From contig UROO01000080.1 in the NCBI GenBank assembly GCA_900549555.1, positions 1 through 9,284 on the forward strand: a stretch of 9,284 nucleotides of DNA, read 5' to 3'. Below are positions 1 through 6,058 of this stretch, piece by piece. This DNA is from an uncultured Collinsella sp. (GTDB taxonomy: Bacteria; Actinomycetota; Coriobacteriia; Coriobacteriales; Coriobacteriaceae). A program made the position numbers and the translations under genes. The notes beneath the pieces are model-generated. The model was given only the letters and a program-made list of their open reading frames with translations, did not search any database and was not told where the DNA came from. Every line of letters begins with the position of its first letter. The first letter of the stretch is position 1.

Positions 1-47
1 CTACACCCTAGAGTTCGTCGGCAGCGTCAGATGTGTATAAGAGACAG
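1..47 (+). other. Illumina Nextera P5/i5 adapter (artefact)
   Basis: This is not genomic DNA. Bases 1-6 (CTACAC) are the end of the P5 flow-cell oligo. Bases 7-14 (CCTAGAGT) sit where the 8-base i5 index belongs and, from memory, match Nextera XT v2 index S516. Bases 15-28 (TCGTCGGCAGCGTC) are the Read 1 primer tail, and bases 29-47 (AGATGTGTATAAGAGACAG) are the 19-bp Tn5 mosaic end. The arrangement P5-index-Read1-mosaic end is complete and in order, so untrimmed library adapter is essentially certain. Any reading frame crossing it is meaningless. Confidence 0.98.
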
Positions 48-121
48 CGCATATACAGTCCCTATTTCACCGCAACTTATGAGAAGGGGTTGTGTGGCTA
101 TAAAGCCCCGTCCAAAATTGG

Positions 122-466
122 CTACTCTTTGATGCTGGCGATGAGATCGTTGGCCCTTGTTGCAATTACTTGGTTGATCTCTGCCTGCAGTTCCTCGTAG
201 ACCGCTATGGCTCGCTCGCCGGCGGGGGTGAGCGTGGATCCGCGGGCGCCGTCGCGCTCGATGAGTTTGCATCCCAGCTGGCCTTCGGCCTCGTTTACGA
301 TGCGCCAAGCCTTGGAATACGCCATGCCCATGCTTTTGGCGGCCCGGTTGAGCGAGTGCTCGCGGGCGATACCTTGCAGCAGCAAGACGCAGCCGTGGCC
401 GAAGACACCTGGCAATTCCTTGTCGCACGCTTGAATGACCAACTTTGCCGTCGTCTTGTACTCCAT
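122..466 (-). CDS. ModE-N-like winged helix-turn-helix transcriptional regulator
   Basis: Small predicted cytoplasmic DNA-binding protein of 114 residues, counted from the ATG at 466. The core resembles the LysR-like winged helix at the N-terminus of ModE: an SLNRAAKSMGMAYSKAWRIV stretch (helix-turn-helix), then a wing reading LIERDGARGSTLTPAGER. It ends soon after a short helix that could support dimerisation. No molybdate-binding MOP/TOBE domain follows, so a molybdate role cannot be assumed, and the ligand and targets are unknown. An in-frame GTG at 475 would add three residues, but its purine-rich site (GGGGAG) lies only 2 nt away, so I prefer the ATG, which is also preceded by GGAG. The gene is divergent from guaB and could regulate it, itself, or a gene beyond the contig edge. 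The 74 genomic bases downstream (48-121) hold only a weak GGCT/AGCC hairpin with no T run. Confidence 0.82.
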   Translation of the reverse strand: MEYKTTAKLVIQACDKELPGVFGHGCVLLLQGIAREHSLNRAAKSMGMAYSKAWRIVNEAEGQLGCKLIERDGARGSTLTPAGERAIAVYEELQAEINQVIATRANDLIASIKE

Positions 467-550
467 GTGCTCCACGTCTCCCCGCTAAAGTGCTTGCTGG
501 GCAAACGCAAAGCCTGCGTCAAACCCTCGTGTGCTCTTCTTAAATCATGC

Positions 551-559
551 ATTGTAGCA
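551..559 (-). promoter_or_regulatory. Candidate extended -10 promoter of the ModE-like regulator gene
   Basis: Read on the minus strand this is TGCTACAAT: an extended -10 TG followed by TACAAT, a 5/6 match to the sigma-70-type -10 consensus. It lies about 85 nt upstream of the regulator start, and no good -35 is visible at 17 bp, as is common for extended -10 promoters. An ACGCA-AAGCC-TGCGT inverted repeat (505-519) lies between it and the gene and could be an operator. The assignment rests on motif match and position only. Confidence 0.35.
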
Positions 560-580
560 GTCAAAATGCGTTAAGATACT
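552..580 (+). promoter_or_regulatory. Candidate guaB promoter
   Basis: TTGTAG (552-557) and GATACT (575-580) are separated by an optimal 17 bp, with 3/6 and 4/6 matches to consensus. The predicted start would be near 587, giving a leader of about 70 nt before guaB. An overlapping hexamer, TAAGAT (572-577), is an alternative -10 but has poor spacing. The -35 overlaps the opposing -10 of the divergent regulator gene, so the two promoters would compete for polymerase. The match is moderate, so confidence is limited. Confidence 0.35.
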
Positions 581-589
581 TCCCCAGTA

Positions 590-609
590 TTGGGCGCCCA
601 AGGTTGGGC
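590..609. repeat. TTGGGC palindrome plus a third half-site in the guaB leader
   Basis: TTGGGCGCCCAA (590-601) is a perfect 12-bp palindrome. It is followed after GG by a further TTGGGC (604-609). The middle arm GCCCAA can therefore pair with either neighbour. In DNA this is a possible dimer operator at about +3 of the predicted guaB transcript. In RNA it would give two mutually exclusive short hairpins. No known regulator motif is recognised. Confidence 0.4.
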
Positions 610-659
610 TGGGTCCTACGAGGCCTGCAGCCGACCGGTCGCATGGAAAAAGGAGAAAC

Positions 660-2171
660 ATGGCTACGTTCTTTCCCGGTGAGTCCCACACGTTTTCGGA
701 GTATCTGCTGGTCCCTGGTTACTCGTCCTCGCAGTGCATCCCCAACAACGTCTCTCTTAAGACGCCGCTGACCCGCTTTAAGCGCGGTGAGAAGCCGGCA
801 ATCACCCTGAACATCCCCATGGTTTCCGCCATCATGCAGTCCGTCTCGGGCGTCGACATGGGTGTCGCGCTCGCTACTGAGGGTGGCCTGTCCTTCATTT
901 ACGGTTCCCAGAGCGCCGAGTCCGAGGCCGCTATGGTCAAGGCCGTCAAGGATCACAAGGCTGGTTTCGTCCAGTCCGATTCCACGTTGACCCCCGACAT
1001 GACCATGGAGCAGGTCATCGAGCTCAAGGAGAAGACCGGTCACTCCACCATGCCGGTCACCGACGACGGTACTCCCAAGGGTAAGCTCCTGGGCATCGTC
1101 ACCAGCCGTGACTATCGCCCCAGTCGCGATGACCACCAGACGAAGGTCTCCGAGTTCATGACCCCGCGTGAGCAGCTCATCGTGGGCGACAAGAACATCA
1201 GCCTCAAGGTTGCCAACGACGTCATCTGGGACAACAAGCTCAACGCTCTGCCCATCGTCGACGACAACGATCATCTCATGGGCATCGTCTTCCGCAAGGA
1301 CTACGACAGCCACAAGACCAACCCCAACGAGCTACTCGATAACGACAAGCGCTACATGGTCGGTGCTGGTATCAACACCCGCGACTATGCCGAGCGCGTG
1401 CCGCTGCTCATCGAGGCCGGCGCCGATGTCCTGTGCATCGACTCTTCCGAGGGCTTCAGCGAGTGGCAGAAGCGCACCATCGAGTGGATTCGCGCCAACT
1501 ACGGCGAGGACGTCAAGGTCGGTGCCGGTAACGTCGTCGACGCCGAGGGCTTCCGCTTTTTGGCCGACTGCGGTGCCGACTTCATCAAGGTCGGTATCGG
1601 CGGCGGTTCCATCTGCATCACCCGTGAGACCAAGGGTATCGGCCGCGGTCAGGCCACTGCGCTGATCGACGTCTGCCGCGCTCGCGACGAGTATTACGAG
1701 GAGACCGGCGTCTACGTGCCCGTGTGCTCTGACGGCGGCATCGTCTACGACTACCACATGACGCTCGCCCTTGCCATGGGTGCCGACTTTATGATGCTGG
1801 GTCGCTACTTCGCCCGCTTTGACGAGAGCCCGACCGAGCGCGTCAATGTCAACGGCCAGTACATGAAGGAGTACTGGGGCGAGGGTTCCGCGCGTGCCCG
1901 CAACTGGCAGCGCTACGACCTGGGCGGCGCCGCGAAGCTCAGCTTCGTCGAGGGCGTCGACTCCTACGTTCCCTACGCCGGCTCCCTCAAGGACGGCGTG
2001 GGCGGCACGCTCTACAAGGTCAAGTCCACGATGTGCAACTGCGGTGCCCTCTCGATCCCCGAGCTCCAGGAAAAGGCACGCCTGACCCTGGTGAGCTCGA
2101 CCTCGATCGTCGAAGGCGGCGCCCACGACGTAGTCGTCAAGGATTCTCAGCAGAGCGTTTCCTATCGATAA
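660..2171 (+). CDS. guaB: Inosine-5'-monophosphate dehydrogenase, T. foetus-type
   Basis: Catalyses IMP + NAD+ + H2O to XMP + NADH, the committed step of guanine nucleotide synthesis in the cytoplasm. The protein has 503 residues: a TIM-barrel core interrupted by a CBS-domain pair at about 100-220. The active-site loop GIGGGSICITRE carries Cys319, Asp261 lies in the CIDSS segment, and the flap carries the Arg418-Tyr419 pair (NWQRYDLGG). Those positions and the length equal the published numbering of Tritrichomonas foetus IMPDH. Lys310 and Glu431, which lower mycophenolic acid sensitivity in that enzyme, are also present. The start is fixed by AGGAG at 651-655, 4 nt before the ATG, and by the MATFFPGESHTF N-terminus resembling the protist protein. 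The gene appears monocistronic, with the divergent regulator upstream and a structured 3' region downstream. The XMP-to-GMP enzyme (guaA) is not in the window. Confidence 0.97.
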   Translation: MATFFPGESHTFSEYLLVPGYSSSQCIPNNVSLKTPLTRFKRGEKPAITLNIPMVSAIMQSVSGVDMGVALATEGGLSFIYGSQSAESEAAMVKAVKDHKAGFVQSDSTLTPDMTMEQVIELKEKTGHSTMPVTDDGTPKGKLLGIVTSRDYRPSRDDHQTKVSEFMTPREQLIVGDKNISLKVANDVIWDNKLNALPIVDDNDHLMGIVFRKDYDSHKTNPNELLDNDKRYMVGAGINTRDYAERVPLLIEAGADVLCIDSSEGFSEWQKRTIEWIRANYGEDVKVGAGNVVDAEGFRFLADCGADFIKVGIGGGSICITRETKGIGRGQATALIDVCRARDEYYEETGVYVPVCSDGGIVYDYHMTLALAMGADFMMLGRYFARFDESPTERVNVNGQYMKEYWGEGSARARNWQRYDLGGAAKLSFVEGVDSYVPYAGSLKDGVGGTLYKVKSTMCNCGALSIPELQEKARLTLVSSTSIVEGGAHDVVVKDSQQSVSYR

Positions 2172-2172
2172 G

Positions 2173-2274
2173 CGGCTTTCCCAAGCACCGCACCTTGCCG
2201 TTCAAACCGTCGCTCGCGTACCAAAGTACGCGTCGCTCCTCCTTCTCGGCAATCTGCGGCACTTGGAAAACCCG
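2173..2274. repeat. ~100-bp imperfect intergenic palindrome (REP/MITE-like)
   Basis: All arms share one centre at 2223.5. The innermost is a perfect 7-bp stem, CGCGTAC-CAAA-GTACGCG (2215-2232). Then CCGCACCTTGCCG (2188-2200) pairs with CGGCAATCTGCGG (2247-2259) with two mismatches. Outside that, CCAAG (2181-2185) pairs with CTTGG (2262-2266), TTT (2177-2179) with AAA (2268-2270), and CGG (2173-2175) with CCG (2272-2274). An 8-bp direct repeat, CGTCGCTC (2208-2215 and 2231-2238), touches the central stem on both sides. It starts 2 nt after the guaB stop and has no T run, so it is not a typical intrinsic terminator. It could be a REP/REPIN-like or MITE-like element, or a 3' UTR structure. Confidence 0.6.
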
Positions 2275-2330
2275 ACCATGCTTGGGCGGATAACAATTAA
2301 CGGTTGATTCACAACCACGTTATTTAGATA

Positions 2331-2374
2331 AAGCGAGATGCCCGCAAGTCGCAGGCATCTCGCTTGTCGTATTT
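2331..2374 (+). terminator. Probable guaB terminator hairpin
   Basis: A perfect 12-bp stem, AAGCGAGATGCC (2331-2342) with GGCATCTCGCTT (2354-2365), closes an 11-nt loop and is followed by the modestly T-rich GTCGTATTT. The stem is strong but the T tract is weak. It lies 160 nt beyond the guaB stop and just before the candidate leuS promoter, which suits insulation of the two genes. The bases in front of the stem are A/T-rich, so some termination from the other direction is possible. Confidence 0.6.
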
Positions 2375-2382
2375 GCTATCAT
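2374..2382 (+). promoter_or_regulatory. Candidate extended -10 promoter for leuS
   Basis: TGCTATCAT combines an extended -10 TG with TATCAT, a 5/6 match. No convincing -35 exists at 16-18 bp, because that position falls inside the terminator stem. Initiation would occur near 2389, almost exactly where the palindromic leuS leader begins, so the transcript would start at the base of that hairpin. This coincidence is the main support beyond the motif. Confidence 0.4.
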
Positions 2383-2390
2383 CAGTCAAG

Positions 2391-2531
2391 TTAACCTTAG
2401 GGTCGGGCGACTTGGCTTTGTTCGCTACAAGTTCCGCACGCAAAGAAGAGCACTTAATGTGCTCTTCGTCTTGCGCAGGACTGTCCGCAGTAGCGAATAA
2501 AGCCAAGCCGCCCGACCCCAGCTAAGATTAA
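2391..2531 (+). promoter_or_regulatory. Rod-like structured leader of leuS (possible cis-regulatory RNA)
   Basis: Nearly the whole interval in front of leuS is one long inverted repeat. Positions 2400-2428 pair with 2490-2518: 27 Watson-Crick pairs, one G-U (2420/2498) and one A-C mismatch (2410/2508). At the base, TTAACCTTAG (2391-2400) also matches CTAAGATTAA (2522-2531) with one mismatch across a 3-nt bulge. At the tip, GAAGAGCAC (2445-2453) and GTGCTCTTC (2459-2467) form a 9-bp hairpin, and CGCAA/TTGCG (2439-2443/2471-2475) stack below it. The base abuts the leuS AGGAG (2532-2536). No T-box hallmark (specifier stem or GGUGG-type box) is visible. It may be a regulatory leader, an RNase III-type substrate, or an inserted palindromic element bounded by TTAA. 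Confidence 0.6.
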
Positions 2532-2541
2532 AGGAGCTGAT

Positions 2542-5118
2542 ATGTGCGATTGCACAGATCATAAGGACGAGATCCCTGCCTACGACGCGCAGGCCATTGA
2601 GTCCAAGTGGATGAAGGCCTGGGAGGATTCCAACCTCTTTGCCGTCGACACCGACGACAGCAAGCCCAAAAAGTATGTGCTCGAGATGTTCCCGTATCCG
2701 TCGGGCGACCTGCACATGGGCCACGCGCGCAACTATACCATCGGCGATGCCATGGCGCGTCAGGCCCGCATGCGCGGCTACGACGTGCTGCACCCCATCG
2801 GCTTCGACGCCTTTGGCCTGCCTGCCGAGAACGCCGCCATCAAGCACAACACGCAGGCTGCCGCCTGGACGTATAAGAACATGGACCAGGCGCTCGCCAC
2901 GATGAAGCGCATGGGCTTCTCCTACGATCTGGATCGCATGGTCAAGACCTGCAGCCCCGACTACTACCGCTGGGGTCAGTGGATCTTTGAGAAGCTGTGG
3001 GAAAAGGGCCTGGTCTACCGCAAGAAGAACCCGGTCAACTGGTGCCCCACCTGCAAGACCGTTCTGGCCAACGAGCAGGTCACCGAGGGCAAGTGCTGGC
3101 GCTGCGGCACCGAGCCCGAGAAGCGCGACCTTGAGCAGTGGTACTTCAAGATTACCGAGTACTCCCAGGAGCTGCTCGACGACCTGGAGAAGCTCCCCGG
3201 CTGGCCCGAGCGCGTCAAGCAGATGCAGGCCAACTGGATCGGCCGCTCCGAGGGCGCCGAGGTCGACTTTACCCTGTGCGACGCCAACGGCGAGCCCATC
3301 GAGGGCGACGAGGGCAAGATTACCGTCTTCACCACGCGTGCCGACACCCTCTTTGGCGTCTCCTTCTTTGTCCTGGCTCCCGAGTACGCTCGTCTGCACG
3401 AGCTCGTCGAGGGCACGGAGTACGAGGAGGCCGTCACCAAGATCGTCGAGGACTCCAAGCATATCTCTGCCGTCGAGCGTGCCCAGGGCACCCTCGAGAA
3501 GCACGGTGCCTTTACCGGCCGCTACGTGGTGAATCCCGTCAACGGCGAGAAGGTCCCCGTGTGGGTTGCCGATTATGTCGTTGCCGACTACGGCACCGGC
3601 GCCGTCATGGCCGTTCCCTGCGGCGACCAGCGCGACTTTGAGTTTGCCCGCAAGTACGACCTGCCGATCGTGCCGATCATCCTGGACGACGACGATCGCG
3701 CTGCCGTCGAGGCCAGTGGCGAGACCATCGATACCTTCCATGCCGAGACCGTCGACTGGGATTGCGCCCACGCTGCCGAGGGCACGCTGGTCCAGTCCGG
3801 CAAGTACACCGGCATGCGCGGCGGTAAGCACTCCGAGGGCGAAGCTGCCATCGTGGCCGACCTCGAGGCCATGGGTTGCGGTCGTCGCAAGGTCGAGTTC
3901 CGCCTGCGCGACTGGCTCATCAGCCGCCAGCGCTATTGGGGCAACCCCATCCCGGCCATCCACTGCGAGCACTGCGGCATCGTGCCCGTGCCCGAGGATC
4001 AGCTGCCGGTGACGCTGCCCGAGAACCTAGACCTGGGCGCCGGCGAGACCCTCGCCGAGTGCAAGGACTTCTACGAGACCACCTGCCCGGTCTGCGGTCG
4101 CCCGGCCAAGCGCGAGACCGATACCATGGACACCTTCACCTGCTCCAGCTGGTATTACCTGCGCTATACCGACCCGCACAACACCGAGCTGCCCTTCTCC
4201 CGCGAGGCGGCCGACCGTTGGATGCCCGTCGATAACTACATCGGTGGCATCGAGCACGCCATTCTGCACCTGCTCTACAGCCGCTTCTTTACCAAGGCGC
4301 TGCGCGACCTGGGCCTGCTGAGCGTGGACGAGCCCTTCACCAACCTGCTGTGCCAGGGCATGGTCAAGGATGAGAACGGCGACACCATGTCCAAGTCCAA
4401 GGGCAATGTGGTGCCCCCGAGCTCGGTTATCGAGCCCTACGGCGCCGACACCATGCGTCTGGCTATCCTGTTTATCGCCCCGCCCGAGAAGGACTTCGAC
4501 TGGGATCCCAAGGCCGTCGAGGGCGCCAACCGCTTTATCAAGCGCGCCTGGCGTATCGTGTGGCAGCTCGTCCAGTCGGGTGACGCCAACGTGGCCTTCG
4601 ACAAGTCCGTGCTCGACGAGACCGCGATGAAGCTCTACCGCGAGCGTCACCGCACCATTGCCAAGTGCACCGAGGACTTCGATCGCGGCCAGTTCAACAC
4701 CGCGATCTCGGCCGTCATGGAGCTCGTCAACGCGGCGAGCGCCTACCTCAACGCCATCGAGGGTGCTGACCGCGACAAGGCCCTGTGCTACGGCGTGGCC
4801 AAGGACATCGTGAGCGTCCTGGCGCCCATCTGCCCGTTCTGGGCCGATGAACTGTGGCACGAGGCACTCGGCTGCGAGGGCAACGCCTACACCGCCGCCT
4901 GGCCCGAGTTCGACCTGGCCGAGTCCATCGAGGACACGGTGCAGATCGTCGTCCAGGTGCTCGGCAAGGTCCGCGGCCGCATCGACGTGCCCCGCGATGC
5001 TTCCAATGAGGAAATGCAGACTGCCGCCGAGGCCGCCGTCGCCAAGTGGCTCGAGGGCAAGACGGTCGTCAAGGCCATCTGCGTGCCTGGCAAGCTGGTC
5101 AATCTGGTGGTCAAGTAA
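2542..5118 (+). CDS. leuS: Leucyl-tRNA synthetase
   Basis: Class Ia synthetase that charges tRNA-Leu with leucine in the cytoplasm and hydrolyses mischarged products. It has 858 residues, normal for bacterial LeuRS. In order: Rossmann HIGH motif as HMGH (58-61) after PYPSGDL; a zinc-binding cluster C168/C171/C185/C188; the CP1 editing domain with TTRADTLFG (264-272) and the GTGAVMAVP segment ending in D365, equivalent to E. coli editing residue D345; a second Cys set C475/C478/C515/C518; KMSKS as TMSKS (615-619); then the anticodon-binding helical domain and C-terminal domain (VQVLGKVRGRI). The editing motif reads CGDQRD where GHDQRD or AHD-type sequences are usual. The start is set by AGGAG (2532-2536), 5 nt before the ATG. 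It appears monocistronic between its own leader and a bidirectional terminator. Confidence 0.98.
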   Translation: MCDCTDHKDEIPAYDAQAIESKWMKAWEDSNLFAVDTDDSKPKKYVLEMFPYPSGDLHMGHARNYTIGDAMARQARMRGYDVLHPIGFDAFGLPAENAAIKHNTQAAAWTYKNMDQALATMKRMGFSYDLDRMVKTCSPDYYRWGQWIFEKLWEKGLVYRKKNPVNWCPTCKTVLANEQVTEGKCWRCGTEPEKRDLEQWYFKITEYSQELLDDLEKLPGWPERVKQMQANWIGRSEGAEVDFTLCDANGEPIEGDEGKITVFTTRADTLFGVSFFVLAPEYARLHELVEGTEYEEAVTKIVEDSKHISAVERAQGTLEKHGAFTGRYVVNPVNGEKVPVWVADYVVADYGTGAVMAVPCGDQRDFEFARKYDLPIVPIILDDDDRAAVEASGETIDTFHAETVDWDCAHAAEGTLVQSGKYTGMRGGKHSEGEAAIVADLEAMGCGRRKVEFRLRDWLISRQRYWGNPIPAIHCEHCGIVPVPEDQLPVTLPENLDLGAGETLAECKDFYETTCPVCGRPAKRETDTMDTFTCSSWYYLRYTDPHNTELPFSREAADRWMPVDNYIGGIEHAILHLLYSRFFTKALRDLGLLSVDEPFTNLLCQGMVKDENGDTMSKSKGNVVPPSSVIEPYGADTMRLAILFIAPPEKDFDWDPKAVEGANRFIKRAWRIVWQLVQSGDANVAFDKSVLDETAMKLYRERHRTIAKCTEDFDRGQFNTAISAVMELVNAASAYLNAIEGADRDKALCYGVAKDIVSVLAPICPFWADELWHEALGCEGNAYTAAWPEFDLAESIEDTVQIVVQVLGKVRGRIDVPRDASNEEMQTAAEAAVAKWLEGKTVVKAICVPGKLVNLVVK

Positions 5119-5147
5119 GCACTGCGAGCATAACTGACGCATAAAAG

Positions 5148-5183
5148 ACGAGGGGCGATCCGATGGGGGTCGTCCCTCGTTTT
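5148..5183. terminator. Bidirectional Rho-independent terminator
   Basis: ACGAGGGGCGA (5148-5158) pairs with TCGTCCCTCGT (5170-5180) through ten Watson-Crick pairs and one G-U around an 11-nt loop. TTTT follows at 5180-5183, and AAAA (5143-5146) precedes the stem, so both strands carry a U tract. It lies 30 nt after the leuS stop and 40 nt from the stop of the convergent lipoprotein gene, and would end both transcripts. Confidence 0.85.
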
Positions 5184-5223
5184 GCGTTGTATGCCCCGCT
5201 TGGCTTGTGCCGAGCGTCACCCG

Positions 5224-5796
5224 CTACGGAATGTGCACCAGGTCCCTAAAGTAGACGTTGCCCGTCTGCTCTTCGAACATCCAGATGTTGAGGTAGATGT
5301 CGTTGAGGTCGTTGTTCACGTCAAAGTCCGGATCGTCGAAGGTGCCTACAAAGGTGAGCATCGCGGTCGTTTCTTCGCCTGCGGCGACGGGCTGGCGCAT
5401 GCGCACGTCGCGGACGACACCGTTGACGTAGGCATAGGCATCGACATCGCCAAACATCATGTCGACATCGGTGTTGTTTGTCACCGCAAAGACCAACACG
5501 GCGTCGCCGTAGCCATCCGTGTCCTTGCCCACGCAGGTAACATGGACGTTCTCGTCTGCCTCAAGGTCGAGAGGGAACTGTTCTTGAGGGTCGGGACCTA
5601 AGCCCTGGGGGTCGACTATATCTTCGTCTATTTTGTCGAAAGGCTCCGAAGGCGTCGTTTTCTCGATGGCTTTGGTGCTGCCGAGATCCGGCTTGCATGG
5701 TCCGGTTTTACCATCGACGTTGCTGCAGCCCGCCAGAGCGAACGAGCAGGCGGCGACGACGAGCGCGGTCGCGCAGAGGGTGCCTAGGCGTTCCAT
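5224..5796 (-). CDS. Putative secreted lipoprotein, Ig-like domain
   Basis: Protein of 190 residues and unknown function. It has an N-terminal type II signal peptide with a hydrophobic stretch and lipobox L21-A22-G23-C24, so it is probably lipidated at Cys24 and anchored outside the membrane. An acidic, Pro/Asp-rich linker (about 25-75) follows. The remaining ~110 residues look like a beta-sandwich of the kind found in Gram-positive DUF4352-like lipoproteins: alternating strands around VLVFAVTNNTDVDMMFGDV, and a late TTAMLTFVGTFD segment. That family assignment is tentative. The mature part is strongly acidic. Its start has an ideal Shine-Dalgarno AAGGAGG 5 nt before the ATG on the minus strand. 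It is a single gene, convergent with leuS and divergent from the rimP operon. Confidence 0.85.
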   Translation of the reverse strand: MERLGTLCATALVVAACSFALAGCSNVDGKTGPCKPDLGSTKAIEKTTPSEPFDKIDEDIVDPQGLGPDPQEQFPLDLEADENVHVTCVGKDTDGYGDAVLVFAVTNNTDVDMMFGDVDAYAYVNGVVRDVRMRQPVAAGEETTAMLTFVGTFDDPDFDVNNDLNDIYLNIWMFEEQTGNVYFRDLVHIP

Positions 5797-6058
5797 TGAT
5801 CCTCCTTGCCGTAGAGATACTGGAAGATTGTGCGATCAATGCGTGCGGCAGGCTTTCTCGCTACAGAATGCCTCTCAGCTCCAGTCTGGCCGATGTGCGC
5901 CCAGGGATGTAATGCCCATAGGGCCCGATTCGGTCGGCGCGCTGGGACGCATGGCTCGTTTTGGGGCTTTTGGGGAGCACCACACAGGAGTCCTCGCCTA
6001 ATTGTCCTATTCTTGTGGAGAAGCTGTGGGCGCGCTGACCTGCGAATTTCCATTGCGC
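5797..6058. other. Intergenic region without a recognised gene
   Basis: About 260 bp between the divergent lipoprotein gene and the rimP promoter. I find no tRNA-like T-loop, no CDS with a ribosome binding site, and no long repeat. It must hold the lipoprotein promoter, but no clear -35/-10 pair is visible on the minus strand. Open frames running through it are extensions of neighbours without start signals. Confidence 0.6.

Noticed and set aside
29..47. Tn5 mosaic ends at both edges (29-47 and 9260-9278) as a natural Tn5-type transposon
   Set aside because: They are joined to Illumina Read 1/Read 2 tails and an index, and enclose no transposase. They are library adapters.
96..107. GGCT-ATAA-AGCC hairpin as terminator of the regulator gene
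   Set aside because: Only a 4-bp stem, with no T run on the minus strand.
27..428. Open minus-strand frame of 133 codons ending inside the 5' adapter
   Set aside because: Its last residues come from the Nextera sequence, and it overlaps the well-supported regulator gene in another frame. It has no family resemblance.
2457..2525. 22-codon leader-peptide ORF inside the leuS leader (ATG at 2457, TAA at 2523)
   Set aside because: It has only one Leu codon, so it does not look like a leucine-sensing attenuator peptide. It has no proper Shine-Dalgarno and its start lies in the apical hairpin loop. It remains a weak possibility.
2391..2541. T-box riboswitch before leuS
   Set aside because: No specifier-loop architecture, no GGUGG-type T-box sequence, and no terminator/antiterminator alternative could be found. 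The interval is a simple rod.
2425..3972. Long minus-strand open frames opposite guaB, leuS, nusA and infB (e.g. 2425-3972, 4027-5220, 6635-7948, 7962-9251)
   Set aside because: They are shadows caused by GC-rich third positions of the real genes. Their Gly/Leu/Val/Ala/His-rich products match no family and they lack start signals.
5797..6058. tRNA or small RNA gene upstream of rimP (as with metY in E. coli)
   Set aside because: No acceptor/T-loop pattern was seen, and the only strong hairpin is the terminator at 6115-6145.
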